From: an uncultured bacterium | Lineage (GTDB): Bacteria; Fidelibacterota; Marinisomatia; Marinisomatales; Marinisomataceae | Assembly (NCBI GenBank): GCA_943788675.1 | Contig: CALSRE010000001.1 | Span: forward strand, 531,573 to 595,572 | Direction: 5' to 3' | DNA length: 64,000 nt | In this document: in pieces, positions 34,977-44,645 of the stretch | How the letters are laid out: the number at the start of each line of letters is the position of its first letter | How positions within the stretch are numbered: position 1 is the first letter of the stretch | Notes under the pieces: model-generated | What the model was told of the DNA's origin: nothing | Seen by the model: the letters and a program-made list of their open reading frames with translations, nothing else | Databases searched by the model: none | Made by a program: the position numbers and the translations under genes

Positions 34977-36885
34977 AAATTACATAAAATTTAAAAATAG
35001 AATTATCTTCCTCCATATTTTTATAATGGTAGTTTGGATTGGATTTGGAGTTAGGCTCTTTAATATTCAAATCATTAATAAAATGAACAATCCACAAGGA
35101 ATTAAATTAGAATCCGTAAAGGGTTTTAGGGGTAATTTTTATGATACAAATGGAAAAAGTCTAACTCAAAACCTCACATTTTATCGTATAGGAATACATC
35201 CAAAAAAAGTTTTTAATGTAGATAGTCTACTTAAAGATCTTTCAAATTGTACAGGAAGTTCAATTGATAATTATTCTAAAAAATATAATCCTAATAGAGA
35301 CTATATAGAGCTAGAAAAAAAGACAAATAGAAATTGCGAAAAACTTCAACAGAAATATCCTAATGAAATTGTCATATCCAAAAGCTATAAGAGATTTTAC
35401 CCTGAAGACAATCTATTCTCACAGCTAGTAGGTTTTACAAATGTAGATGACTATGGAATTTCAGGCCTAGAATCTAAGTATAATAAATATCTTGAGCCTG
35501 TAAGTGGTTCTAAACTTTCAAAAAGAAATGGACTAGGTTTGCGAATATCAGATCCAACTCTTCCAAGCGAGGATGCAAAAAATGGAGCAGACATTATCTT
35601 GTCAATAAACAAGGAATATCAAGCAATTTTACGAGATGAGCTCATAATCCAAATGGAAAATACAGGATCTTCAGCTGCAATGGGTCTTATCATAAATCCT
35701 CAAAATGGAGCAGTTTTATCAATGGTAAATCTTCCAGATTATAATCCTAATTCACCTAGTGATTTTGAAATAGAATTACAAAAAAATAAACTTGTAACTG
35801 ATTTGATAGAGCCTGGTTCAACTTTCAAAATTGTAACTATGGCTGCAGCATTAGAAAACAATATAGATTTAATGGATGAATACAATGTTGAAGGACCATA
35901 TAATTTTCATAATATTAAAATGATTGAAGATTCTGAACCACATAATGTATTAAATGTTAAAGAGATTCTTGCATTTTCAAGTAATATAGGTACTATAAAA
36001 ATTGCTGAAAGCTTAGGAAAGAAAAGTATTTACAATCAGGCTCGAGAATTTGGGTTCGGTATTAAAACAGGATTTGATACGAGCACAGAAGCTTCAGGAA
36101 TTTTTAGAGATCCTTCTAAATGGAGCTTGTCATCAATGCATAGTATTCCAATTGGTTATGAGATTTCTACTACGCCTATTCAAATAGCAATGGCATATGC
36201 AGCAATAGCAAATGGTGGATTTTTGCTTAAACCTTATGTTGTTGAAAAAATTGAAAAGCATGATGATACTATTATCAAGAATCAAAGAAGTACAAAAAAA
36301 AGAGTTCTTTCACAATCAAATGCTGAAAAATTAAAAATAATGCTTTCGCATACTGTTAATAAAGGTAGTGGAAAAAAAGCAGAAATAAAGGGGTGGGATG
36401 TTGCTGGAAAAACTGGAACATCTAAAAAGCTAGTAAACGGTCAATATTCTGATAAAGATTTCATATCAAGTTTCGTAGGATTTTTTCCTTCTGAAAATCC
36501 TCAACTTTTATGTCTAATTGTTCTAGATAGTCCTGATGCCTCTAGAAATTTACACTGGGGTTCAATGTCAGCTGCGCCTGTTTTTAAATCTGTAATGGAT
36601 AGAGTCATCAATATTGATAAATCAATAACAATTTCAAGGTCAAAATCTCAAACTAAAAAAAATGAACCGCTATTGATTCAGAAAAATTTACAAACAAAAA
36701 TTGAATATGTTGAAATGCCAGACTTATATGGAAAAACAGTAAGAGATGCATTTTCAGCACTTAAAAAAATTGGTATAAAGCCACAAATTAGTGGTAGAGG
36801 TTTAATTGTTAGCCAGAGCATAGCTGCTGGTCAAAAGGTAGAAAAAAAATCAATCTGTATTTTAAAAGCAGAGCTTAAAGAGTAA
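34969..36885 (+). CDS. ftsI: Peptidoglycan transpeptidase, division-specific PBP (FtsI/PBP3), with PASTA domain
   Basis: A 638-residue class B penicillin-binding protein that crosslinks septal peptidoglycan. One N-terminal membrane anchor (residues about 11-30) is followed by the dimerisation domain and the transpeptidase domain with SxxK at Ser284 (GSTFK), SSN near residue 341 and KTGTSKK near 483. A PASTA domain is present at the C terminus (MPDLYGKTVRDAF to about residue 632), common in Gram-positive and FCB-group homologues but absent from E. coli FtsI. Position after ftsL supports FtsI rather than the elongation PBP2. Confidence 0.95.
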   Translation: MTKNYIKFKNRIIFLHIFIMVVWIGFGVRLFNIQIINKMNNPQGIKLESVKGFRGNFYDTNGKSLTQNLTFYRIGIHPKKVFNVDSLLKDLSNCTGSSIDNYSKKYNPNRDYIELEKKTNRNCEKLQQKYPNEIVISKSYKRFYPEDNLFSQLVGFTNVDDYGISGLESKYNKYLEPVSGSKLSKRNGLGLRISDPTLPSEDAKNGADIILSINKEYQAILRDELIIQMENTGSSAAMGLIINPQNGAVLSMVNLPDYNPNSPSDFEIELQKNKLVTDLIEPGSTFKIVTMAAALENNIDLMDEYNVEGPYNFHNIKMIEDSEPHNVLNVKEILAFSSNIGTIKIAESLGKKSIYNQAREFGFGIKTGFDTSTEASGIFRDPSKWSLSSMHSIPIGYEISTTPIQIAMAYAAIANGGFLLKPYVVEKIEKHDDTIIKNQRSTKKRVLSQSNAEKLKIMLSHTVNKGSGKKAEIKGWDVAGKTGTSKKLVNGQYSDKDFISSFVGFFPSENPQLLCLIVLDSPDASRNLHWGSMSAAPVFKSVMDRVINIDKSITISRSKSQTKKNEPLLIQKNLQTKIEYVEMPDLYGKTVRDAFSALKKIGIKPQISGRGLIVSQSIAAGQKVEKKSICILKAELKE

Positions 36886-36896
36886 GGAGAAAGTAT

Positions 36897-38090
36897 ATGT
36901 TATTTGAATTTGACGAATTTGCAGCACAGAAGGCAAGAATTAAGGTTTTAGGGATTGGAGGTGCCGGAGGAAATGCAATCAATAGAATGATTACATCTGG
37001 AATGGATGGAGTAGAGTTTATTGCTATAAATACTGATGCTCAAGATCTTGATAGTAATCCAGCCGAAACAAAAATCCAAATTGGGAAAGATTTAACAAAA
37101 GGACTTGGTGCCGGTGCTAAGCCTGAAGTTGGGAGAAAGGCAATTATGCATGACAAGGAAGCAGTTTCATCTATTGTTGCTGGATCAGATCTTGTTTTTG
37201 TAACTGCTGGTATGGGAGGAGGAACTGGAACAGGAGCTGCTCCGGTTGTAGCAAAAATTTGCAAAGAATTAGGAATTTTAACTGTATGTATCGTAACTCT
37301 TCCATTTAATTTTGAAGGTCCTAAAAAGATGTCTGCAGCACTTAAAGGTATTAGCACAATGAGGAACTTTTGCGACACTTTAATTGTAATACCTAATGAA
37401 AAGCTATTATCGGTAATCGATTACAATACAACACTTGAAGAAGGATTTTCGGAATCAGACTCGGTATTACTACAAGCAGCCCAGAGTATTTCTGACTTAA
37501 TTAATAAGCAAGGAAATGTAAATATTGATTTTGCAGATGTTGAAACAGTTATGAGTGGGATGGGAGATGCCGTAATGGGAACAGGTACTGCCAGAGGAGA
37601 AGAAAGAGCTGTTTTGGCTGCTCAGCAGGCTATTTGTAGCCCATTATTAGATAATCAATCAATAAAAGGCGCAAAAGCTGCACTAGTAAATGTTACTGGA
37701 AATAAAAAAATGACAATGCGAGAAGTTGACGCAGCAACAAAATTGATTTATGAGGAAGCTGGACAAGATGTCCATCTTATTTTTGGATGTGTTATTGATG
37801 AAAATATGGATGACGAACTTAAAGTAACAGTAATTGCGACTGGATTTAATAGAAGACCTATTGAGGAAATTGAGATTAAAAAAGAAGTAGAGAAAAAAAG
37901 ATTCCATAACGATACAAACGATTTGATGGATTCGAGAAATACAACGCTATATAATCAAAAAAATGATAACGGCATTCAATCAGAAGAATATTATGAAGAA
38001 GAAAATGATGGGCCAACTCTAGTTTTTGACGATTTTGATCAAAGCGCTGATTTAGAAGTACCTGCATATATAAGAAAACAAAATCGATGA
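36897..38090 (+). CDS. ftsZ: Cell division protein FtsZ
   Basis: The tubulin-like GTPase that forms the division ring. The 397-residue protein has GIGGAGGNAINRM near residue 20, the GTP-binding tubulin signature GGGTGTG at 107-113, and the T7-loop region NIDFADVETVM. A variable acidic linker (about 325-383) leads to the conserved C-terminal peptide LEVPAYIRKQ, which binds FtsA and other tethers. A strong ribosome-binding site (AAGGAGA) precedes the ATG. Unusually it lies between ftsI and murD rather than after ftsA. It overlaps murD by 4 bp. Confidence 0.97.
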   Translation: MLFEFDEFAAQKARIKVLGIGGAGGNAINRMITSGMDGVEFIAINTDAQDLDSNPAETKIQIGKDLTKGLGAGAKPEVGRKAIMHDKEAVSSIVAGSDLVFVTAGMGGGTGTGAAPVVAKICKELGILTVCIVTLPFNFEGPKKMSAALKGISTMRNFCDTLIVIPNEKLLSVIDYNTTLEEGFSESDSVLLQAAQSISDLINKQGNVNIDFADVETVMSGMGDAVMGTGTARGEERAVLAAQQAICSPLLDNQSIKGAKAALVNVTGNKKMTMREVDAATKLIYEEAGQDVHLIFGCVIDENMDDELKVTVIATGFNRRPIEEIEIKKEVEKKRFHNDTNDLMDSRNTTLYNQKNDNGIQSEEYYEEENDGPTLVFDDFDQSADLEVPAYIRKQNR

Positions 38091-39421
38091 ACTTCAAGGA
38101 TAAATATATTGGAATTATTGGTTTAGGTAAAAGTGGATATTGGTCTGCAAAATTAGCTAAAAGCCTTGATTGTAATGTATTTATATCTGATAAAAATATA
38201 GAGCCTAATCATCCATATGTTCAAGACCTTGAGCAATTGAATGTGGAAGTAGAAGTTGGAAAGCATTCAGATAAAATTTTAGATTGTGACGTAATTATAA
38301 AATCGCCAGGAATATCAAATAAAATAAATCTTTTTAAAAAGATTTCTAATCATAATATTCCTGTAATTAGTGAAATAGAATTTGCCTCACTTCTTTCAAA
38401 TGTCGACAATATTTGTGTTACTGGTACAAACGGTAAAACAACTACTGTTTCATTAATCTTTGATATTATTAGCAGTGAGCTGAATATATTGAAATCGGGC
38501 AATATTGGTATTCCATTTTCAAGAGTAGTTCTAGAAAATAAGCTGTATAAAAAAAATAAATATGATTATTGTGTTTTAGAACTATCAAGCTTTCAACTTG
38601 AACACTCTTATTATTTAAAAAAAGAAATTTCTGCAATATTGAATATTTCAGTAGATCATATGGATAGATACGATTCTTTTAAACAGTATTTAGATACTAA
38701 AATGAAAATTTTTGAAAACTCAAACTTTTGTATTTATAATTTTGATGACAAGCAAATTAAAGAAAGATTCCTTTCTCACAATCAAAACTGTTTTGCATTT
38801 TCATTAAATAAGAGTCATGGAAATTTCTACCTTGATAATAACAAAATAAGGTCTAAAAATTCAAATTATTCTTTAGATATTCACCGCTGCAAACTTAAAG
38901 GGGTACATAACATATCAAATTTTTTAGCTGCTGCTACAATAGCAAAGAAAGTAAATATATCTGAAAAAAATATATTTAAGGCAATTAAAAACTTTGAAGG
39001 ACTTACTCACAGATTTGAGCATTTTCTAACTAAAGATGGCATAGATTTTATAAACGACTCAAAGTCAACAAATATTGATTCAGCAATTATGGCTTTAAAA
39101 TCAATTGACAGTAATGTTATTTTAATTATGGGCGGTATTCCGAAAGAGGAAGATTTTTCAAGCATCCTCCAGTTTAAAAATAATATTGAGACTATTATAG
39201 CTTATGGCAAGGCTGCTAAATCAATTTATGATTCATTGTCAAAAGAAATTAATGTTATAGTGATTGAAGGCTTTAAAGAGGCGGTTAATATGTCTCTCAA
39301 ATGCGCTAACACTGGAAGTACAGTTTTACTTTCTCCCGCATGTTCAAGTTTTGATCAATTCAAAAATTTTGAAGAAAGAGGAATATCTTTTAAAAATATA
39401 GTAGAAAGGTTTTATGCATGA
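38087..39421 (+). CDS. murD: UDP-N-acetylmuramoylalanine--D-glutamate ligase
   Basis: MurD adds D-glutamate to UDP-MurNAc-L-Ala in the cytoplasm. The 444-residue ligase has the N-terminal IGIIGLGKSGYWSA nucleotide-sugar fold, the ATP-binding motif CVTGTNGKTTTVSL near residue 110, and the Mur-ligase phrases DHMDRY and INDSKSTNIDSA. It sits directly after ftsZ, without the mraY gene that usually precedes it. Its stop overlaps the ftsW ATG (ATGA). Confidence 0.95.
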   Translation: MNFKDKYIGIIGLGKSGYWSAKLAKSLDCNVFISDKNIEPNHPYVQDLEQLNVEVEVGKHSDKILDCDVIIKSPGISNKINLFKKISNHNIPVISEIEFASLLSNVDNICVTGTNGKTTTVSLIFDIISSELNILKSGNIGIPFSRVVLENKLYKKNKYDYCVLELSSFQLEHSYYLKKEISAILNISVDHMDRYDSFKQYLDTKMKIFENSNFCIYNFDDKQIKERFLSHNQNCFAFSLNKSHGNFYLDNNKIRSKNSNYSLDIHRCKLKGVHNISNFLAAATIAKKVNISEKNIFKAIKNFEGLTHRFEHFLTKDGIDFINDSKSTNIDSAIMALKSIDSNVILIMGGIPKEEDFSSILQFKNNIETIIAYGKAAKSIYDSLSKEINVIVIEGFKEAVNMSLKCANTGSTVLLSPACSSFDQFKNFEERGISFKNIVERFYA

Positions 39422-40551
39422 ATATAAAAGAACAAAAACAAGATAGATTTTTATTTTTTACAATTATTGCAATGATTTCTTTCGGGTTATTTATGCTTTT
39501 TAGTGCAAGTTGGGTAAAGTCATTGGAAATGACTGGCGGAGAATCAAGAACTTACTTTCTGACAAGTCAAATGATAAAACTTATACCTGCTTTTTTTATT
39601 TTTATTTTTCTAACAAAAATAAATTATAGAAAGTTACAGTTTCTTTCGCCTTATTTGCTTTTTATATCTTTTTTGTTATTGGTTTATACGAAGTTTCAAG
39701 GCTGTGCAGGAGATTCATGTAGATGGTTGTCTTTAGGTCCGATATCATTTCAAACGTCAGATGTTGCACGATTCTCAATGATTATATTTCTAGCTAGCTA
39801 TATTGATAATAATTATAAATACATGCAGCAATTCTTTAAAGGTATATTAGTTCCTCTTGCAGCTATAGCTCCAATTGCATTAATGATAATCATTCAACCT
39901 GATAACTCAACAACTTTGATAATGTTGATGATTGCTTTTATAATGTTGTTTATCGGAGGAGCATCTCTAATACAGTTAGCAACAATTGGAGCTCTTTCAA
40001 TTGGAGCAATAGGAATTTTTATTTTAAACGAAAAAAACTATGCATTAGGAAGAATTTTATCTTTTCTTGATCCATCTAGCTCAGCAACTGTTGGGTATCA
40101 ATCTAGCCAGGCAATGATAGGTTTGAAACAGGGAGGATTATCTGGAATGGGTATTGGAGAGAGTATTCAAAAATATTCTTATCTACCAGAAACTCACACA
40201 GATTTTATTTTTGCAATTATTGGAGAAGAGATGGGTTTTATTACAGGGGTAATTTTAATGATTGCGTACTATATAATTTTTTATAGAGCTGTGCAGATCT
40301 CTAAAAAATCAAATGATATTTTTGGGATATTACTATCAATTGGTTTTGGCCTAAGTATTACTATTTACGCTTTCATTAATATCGGAGTTGTAATTGGAGT
40401 AATTCCAGTAACGGGGGTACCACTTCCTTTTATTAGTTACGGCGGCTCCTCCTTAATAACTAACCTTATGATGATAGCAGTGCTTTTAAATATAAGTAAG
40501 GCGCAAAGAAAAATTAATGTCAAAAGATGGAGACCTAGAGTAAATGCATAA
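39418..40551 (+). CDS. ftsW: Septal peptidoglycan glycosyltransferase FtsW
   Basis: A SEDS-family polytopic membrane protein of 377 residues with about ten hydrophobic segments. It polymerises lipid II with its partner FtsI. Typical phrases are LFSASW at the start, GDSCRWLSLGPISFQ, DNSTTLIMLMIAF, YLPETHTDFIFAIIGEE near residue 260 and GVPLPFISYGGSS near 335. Division specificity (FtsW rather than RodA) is inferred from the operon. Confidence 0.94.
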   Translation: MNIKEQKQDRFLFFTIIAMISFGLFMLFSASWVKSLEMTGGESRTYFLTSQMIKLIPAFFIFIFLTKINYRKLQFLSPYLLFISFLLLVYTKFQGCAGDSCRWLSLGPISFQTSDVARFSMIIFLASYIDNNYKYMQQFFKGILVPLAAIAPIALMIIIQPDNSTTLIMLMIAFIMLFIGGASLIQLATIGALSIGAIGIFILNEKNYALGRILSFLDPSSSATVGYQSSQAMIGLKQGGLSGMGIGESIQKYSYLPETHTDFIFAIIGEEMGFITGVILMIAYYIIFYRAVQISKKSNDIFGILLSIGFGLSITIYAFINIGVVIGVIPVTGVPLPFISYGGSSLITNLMMIAVLLNISKAQRKINVKRWRPRVNA

Positions 40552-41626
40552 TACAAATGTATTATTATGTGGAGGAGGAACAGGAGGACATTATTATCCT
40601 CTTATGGCTATAAAAAAAGATTTAGAATTAAAATCTAGCCACAAATTTTGTTACGTTGGAGCAAAAAAAGGTATAGAAAATTCTAGAATACAAAATGAAA
40701 AAATTGACTACAAGCTAATTTCAATATCAGGCATTAAAAGATCAGTATTTCCTAAAGCAATTTTTAGCAATATTAAAACATTGATTGAGATTTTTTTTGG
40801 ATTCTTTATAGTAATGAACTTTTTTTTAAAACATAAACCTAACCTAGTTATATCAACAGGAGGGTATTCATCATTTTTACCATTACAGATTGCAAAAATT
40901 TTAAGAATACCATATGTTTTACATGAGCAAAATTCATATCCTGGCATTGTAACAAAAATGTTTAGCAGTAATGCAAAAGTAACTTTTCTGGGATTTGAAA
41001 ATGCAAAAAATTATTTGCAAAAAACAAAGACGATATTTTCAGGTAATCCTATTTTATTATCTGAAACAGAAGATATCGAACTTAAAAAAAACCTTGAGTT
41101 AGCAACTATTTTAATTTTTGGAGGAAGTCAAGGTTCTAAATTCTTGAATGATAAAATCAAAATTCTAGCAGAAGATAAAAAGCTTAATTTTGCAAATATA
41201 GTTTGGATTGTAGGAGAAAAAAATTATGATTCATTAAAACATTTAGATGGTAAAAATATTACAATAATGGATTATTGTAACAAGATGTCATCTTTATACA
41301 AAAAAGTTGATTTAGTTGTTTCTAGGTCGGGAGCTATGACAATAGCAGAATTAATTCATTTTAAAAAACCTTCAATTTTAGTGCCTTTCAAGTTTTCAGC
41401 TGAAAACCATCAATATCATAACGCTAAATATCTTCAAGATAAGTTATGTTCAAGTTTGATTGAAGAAGATTCATTTGATATACAGAAATTTTTGGAAAAA
41501 TTAGAAAACTTATCTTCAAATGAGAGAATAATAAATTCAATGATTAAAAATTTTCAAAAAATCTCAACACCTAATACTTTAGATATTATTTCGGATTTCA
41601 TTGTAAAGGAAAAATATGTTGTATAG
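40544..41626 (+). CDS. murG: UDP-N-acetylglucosamine--lipid I GlcNAc transferase
   Basis: MurG converts lipid I to lipid II at the inner face of the membrane. The 360-residue GT-B protein has the N-terminal GGGTGGHYYPLMA loop (residues 9-21), VISTGGYSSFLPL, the HEQNSYPG motif near 128 and, in the C-terminal domain, GGSQGSKFLN and RSGAMTIAEL. It overlaps ftsW by 8 bp and murC by 11 bp. Confidence 0.96.
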   Translation: MHNTNVLLCGGGTGGHYYPLMAIKKDLELKSSHKFCYVGAKKGIENSRIQNEKIDYKLISISGIKRSVFPKAIFSNIKTLIEIFFGFFIVMNFFLKHKPNLVISTGGYSSFLPLQIAKILRIPYVLHEQNSYPGIVTKMFSSNAKVTFLGFENAKNYLQKTKTIFSGNPILLSETEDIELKKNLELATILIFGGSQGSKFLNDKIKILAEDKKLNFANIVWIVGEKNYDSLKHLDGKNITIMDYCNKMSSLYKKVDLVVSRSGAMTIAELIHFKKPSILVPFKFSAENHQYHNAKYLQDKLCSSLIEEDSFDIQKFLEKLENLSSNERIINSMIKNFQKISTPNTLDIISDFIVKEKYVV

Positions 41627-42986
41627 CGTTAAAAGAGTTCATTTTATTGGAATTGGTGGAATAGGAATGAGCGGGATCGCTGAATTGTTATCAAATAAAA
41701 ATTTTATAGTAACAGGATCTGATTTATCTAGCTCCCCAAATGTTGACAGACTAAGAAATTTAGGTATAGAAATATCTATTGGTCACAGTGATAAAAATAT
41801 TGCAAATGCTGAGCTTGTAATTTATTCAGATGCGATTCCTGAAGAAAATGTTGAATTAAATGCTGCAAAATCAAAGAATCTTTTGGTTTACTCAAGAGCT
41901 AAAATGATATCTGAAATTGCAAAGCTAAATAATTCTACTGTTGCAGTCGCTGGTACTCATGGAAAAACAACAACTACATCTATGATAGGGAGTATTTTGA
42001 AAAGCTTAAATCTAGATCCAACTATTATTGTAGGAGGGGTAGTAAAATCAATTGAGTCAAACTCAGTTTTAGGAAGTGGAGATACATTTGTTGTAGAGGC
42101 AGACGAGTACAATAAGAGTTTATTGCAACTAAACCCTACTATTGCTGTTATTAACAATATTGATTTTGAACATGTAGAATGTTACAATGATATTGATGAG
42201 CTTAAAAATACATTTATAGATTTTGCAAACTCTGTACCTTTCTATGGAACAGTTTGCTTATGCATGGATTCTGAGAATGTAGTTTCAATAGGTGATAAAA
42301 TCGATAAGCCAAAACTAACATACGGTATTGATTCTAAAAATGTTGACTTTCGTGCAATAGAATTAAAGCATAACAATGGATGCGTATCATTTAAAGTAGA
42401 GATTGAAAATACAATTCATTCATTCAAACTTAATATTCCTGGAAAATACAATGTTTATAACGCCTTGGCAGCAATTGTTGTATCGCATATTATGGGATTG
42501 GATATGGAAAATGTAAGCTACGCATTAAAGCAATTCAGTGGAGTTAGAAGAAGATTTGATACTAAAGTCGATAAAGATATTATGGTGATTGATGACTATG
42601 CACATCACCCCGTGGAGGTTAAGAGTGTAATAAGTGCAGTAAAAAACAATTGGAATAGAAATTTGACTGTAATCTTTCAACCTCACTTATTTTCAAGAAC
42701 AAAAGAATTTTATAAAGAATTTGCTGATGCATTGATGTCTGCAGATAAAATATTTGTCACAGAAATTTTTGCATCAAGAGAAAAAGATGATAAATCAGTC
42801 ACCTCTCAAATAATTATTGATGAATTAATTAATAAAAAAAATCATAAAGATGTAACATTTTTACCATTGAAAAATGCAGTAGATGAATTGAATTCAATTA
42901 CAAAAAAGGATGATATCATTTTGACCTTAGGAGCAGGTGATATTTGGAGATATTCAGAACAATTAGGAAAGCACTTTGATGATTGA
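41616..42986 (+). CDS. murC: UDP-N-acetylmuramate--L-alanine ligase
   Basis: MurC attaches the first amino acid of the peptidoglycan stem. The 456-residue ligase opens with VHFIGIGGIGMSGIAE, has the ATP loop AGTHGKTTTTSM near residue 112, the central EADEYNKS and NIDFEHVECY, and the C-terminal DDYAHHP motif. AAAGGA about 6 bases upstream supports the ATG at 41616, inside the end of murG. It overlaps murB by 8 bp. Confidence 0.96.
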   Translation: MLYSVKRVHFIGIGGIGMSGIAELLSNKNFIVTGSDLSSSPNVDRLRNLGIEISIGHSDKNIANAELVIYSDAIPEENVELNAAKSKNLLVYSRAKMISEIAKLNNSTVAVAGTHGKTTTTSMIGSILKSLNLDPTIIVGGVVKSIESNSVLGSGDTFVVEADEYNKSLLQLNPTIAVINNIDFEHVECYNDIDELKNTFIDFANSVPFYGTVCLCMDSENVVSIGDKIDKPKLTYGIDSKNVDFRAIELKHNNGCVSFKVEIENTIHSFKLNIPGKYNVYNALAAIVVSHIMGLDMENVSYALKQFSGVRRRFDTKVDKDIMVIDDYAHHPVEVKSVISAVKNNWNRNLTVIFQPHLFSRTKEFYKEFADALMSADKIFVTEIFASREKDDKSVTSQIIIDELINKKNHKDVTFLPLKNAVDELNSITKKDDIILTLGAGDIWRYSEQLGKHFDD

Positions 42987-43905
42987 TTTATTATTAGAAT
43001 CAATAGAAAAAAATACTTCAGCTAAAGTTGCAGTTAATGAACCGCTAAGAAAGCATACTACCTATGGAATTGGTGGACCAGCAGAAATTATGGTTTTCCC
43101 AACATGTAAAGATGAATTAATTGAGATAGTTAGAATAGCTAAAAAAATGAATCAGTCAGTTTCAACGCTAGGATCTGGTTCTAATGTATTGATTAGTGAC
43201 TCGGGGATAAGGGGAGTCGTAATTTCATTAAAGAATACGCTTAAGATAATTAAAGTTAGAGAGAAAAAAATGTATGCAGAGTGCGGAGCAATGCTAGGAA
43301 AGATTGTTAAGCAAGCAGTAAAGCATGATCTGATAGGTTTAGAAAATTTAAACGGAGTACCCGGAACTTTGGGTGGCGCGTTGGTAATGAATGCTGGAGC
43401 TTGGGGTGGAGAAATTTCAGAAAACTTAGTTAAAGTTGAGCTTATAGATAGCAATGGTGATTTGAAGTACTTAAAGAAAAACGAAATTGATTTTTCATAT
43501 AGACGCTCATCATTCAACAAAAAAGATATTTTATTATCTGCTGAATTTTTACTAAAAAAAGCTGATAAGGATATAATAAATAAGAATTTCGTTGAAGCTC
43601 AAAGTGGACGTAAATCTACTCAACCTTTAAATAAAAGATCTGCAGGGAGTTTATTTAAAAATCCAAACGGTAATTCTGCTGGAAAGCTTTTAGATGAAGC
43701 GGGCTTAAAGGGTTTTAGTATTGGTGATGCTAAAATTTCGGATAAACATGCTAATTTTTTTATAAATGAGGGAAGCGCTTCTTCAAAGGATATGTTGCTT
43801 CTTATCAAAAAAGCTCATCAATCAGTTAAGGATAAATTTCAAATAAACCTAGAGCTCGAAGTAAAATTAATGGGCTTCAATAAAAGAGAAACTGAGGGAT
43901 TATGA
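42979..43905 (+). CDS. murB: UDP-N-acetylenolpyruvoylglucosamine reductase
   Basis: A FAD enzyme of 308 residues that reduces UDP-GlcNAc-enolpyruvate to UDP-MurNAc. The substrate/FAD phrases HTTYGIGGPAEI, LGSGSNVLISD, GVPGTLGGALVMNAGAWG and SAGSLFKNPNG are present; the last contains the catalytic serine of type IIa/b enzymes. I begin at the ATG at 42979; an in-frame TTG directly before it is less likely. It overlaps ftsQ by 4 bp. Confidence 0.95.
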   Translation: MIDLLLESIEKNTSAKVAVNEPLRKHTTYGIGGPAEIMVFPTCKDELIEIVRIAKKMNQSVSTLGSGSNVLISDSGIRGVVISLKNTLKIIKVREKKMYAECGAMLGKIVKQAVKHDLIGLENLNGVPGTLGGALVMNAGAWGGEISENLVKVELIDSNGDLKYLKKNEIDFSYRRSSFNKKDILLSAEFLLKKADKDIINKNFVEAQSGRKSTQPLNKRSAGSLFKNPNGNSAGKLLDEAGLKGFSIGDAKISDKHANFFINEGSASSKDMLLLIKKAHQSVKDKFQINLELEVKLMGFNKRETEGL

Positions 43906-44645
43906 AGAAACATAAATTGATTCCAATGATTTCTTTAATTTCAACTTTTATCGTAGTATTGTTGATTTGTTTTGCAGCTTTTAAATGGGCCGACTTTAAA
44001 AGAATTTATAATGTTAGTAGTATTAATGTTCAAGGAACAAATTTTTTTGATAGAACAATTATCGAAGAAAAAAATAATTTAATACTTTCCAAAAATATCT
44101 TAAAAAGTGACTTAAAGAATTATAAAGATCAAATAATGGAACTAGACCACATAGTTGATTGTAAAGTATCTAGACAGTTTCCTTCAACGATCAATGTTAT
44201 TGTTTATGAAAGAGAGCCTGTTGCTTTAATTAATAGCGATGAGCTAATAATTTTAGACTCAGAAGGTGTATGTTTACCTGTTGAGTATTGCGATTTGTCT
44301 TTACCTATTCTGACTAATTTTAAAACAAATCCTGAATTATATCCAAAAGGATTTAAGACTGCTTCAAATAACGTGATTACTTCAGTACAGTTGATGAAGT
44401 ATACAAAAGATAATTTCTCAAATATTTATGATGAAATTTCTGAATTTGTTTTTAATGAAGATAGTGAATATGAATTTATTCTGAAAAATGGAAAGACGAG
44501 AATTATGCTTGGTACAAATAAATTGTCGACAAAAATGAAATATTTAAATTCTTTCGTGCAAGCATTTGATGGAGAAAAAGAGATAACAGATTATAAGTAT
44601 ATTGATTTAAGATTTAAAAATCAGGTTATAGTTAAAGATTCATAA
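43902..44645 (+). CDS. ftsQ: Cell division protein FtsQ/DivIB
   Basis: A 247-residue bitopic division protein. A short cytoplasmic N terminus and one membrane helix (residues about 8-29) are followed by a POTRA domain (YNVSSINVQGTNFFDRTIIEEK, about 39-105) and the beta domain with QFPSTINVIVYEREPVALI. It overlaps murB and touches ftsA by one base (TAATG). Family identity is supported more by domain order and location than by overall similarity. Confidence 0.88.
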   Translation: MKKHKLIPMISLISTFIVVLLICFAAFKWADFKRIYNVSSINVQGTNFFDRTIIEEKNNLILSKNILKSDLKNYKDQIMELDHIVDCKVSRQFPSTINVIVYEREPVALINSDELIILDSEGVCLPVEYCDLSLPILTNFKTNPELYPKGFKTASNNVITSVQLMKYTKDNFSNIYDEISEFVFNEDSEYEFILKNGKTRIMLGTNKLSTKMKYLNSFVQAFDGEKEITDYKYIDLRFKNQVIVKDS

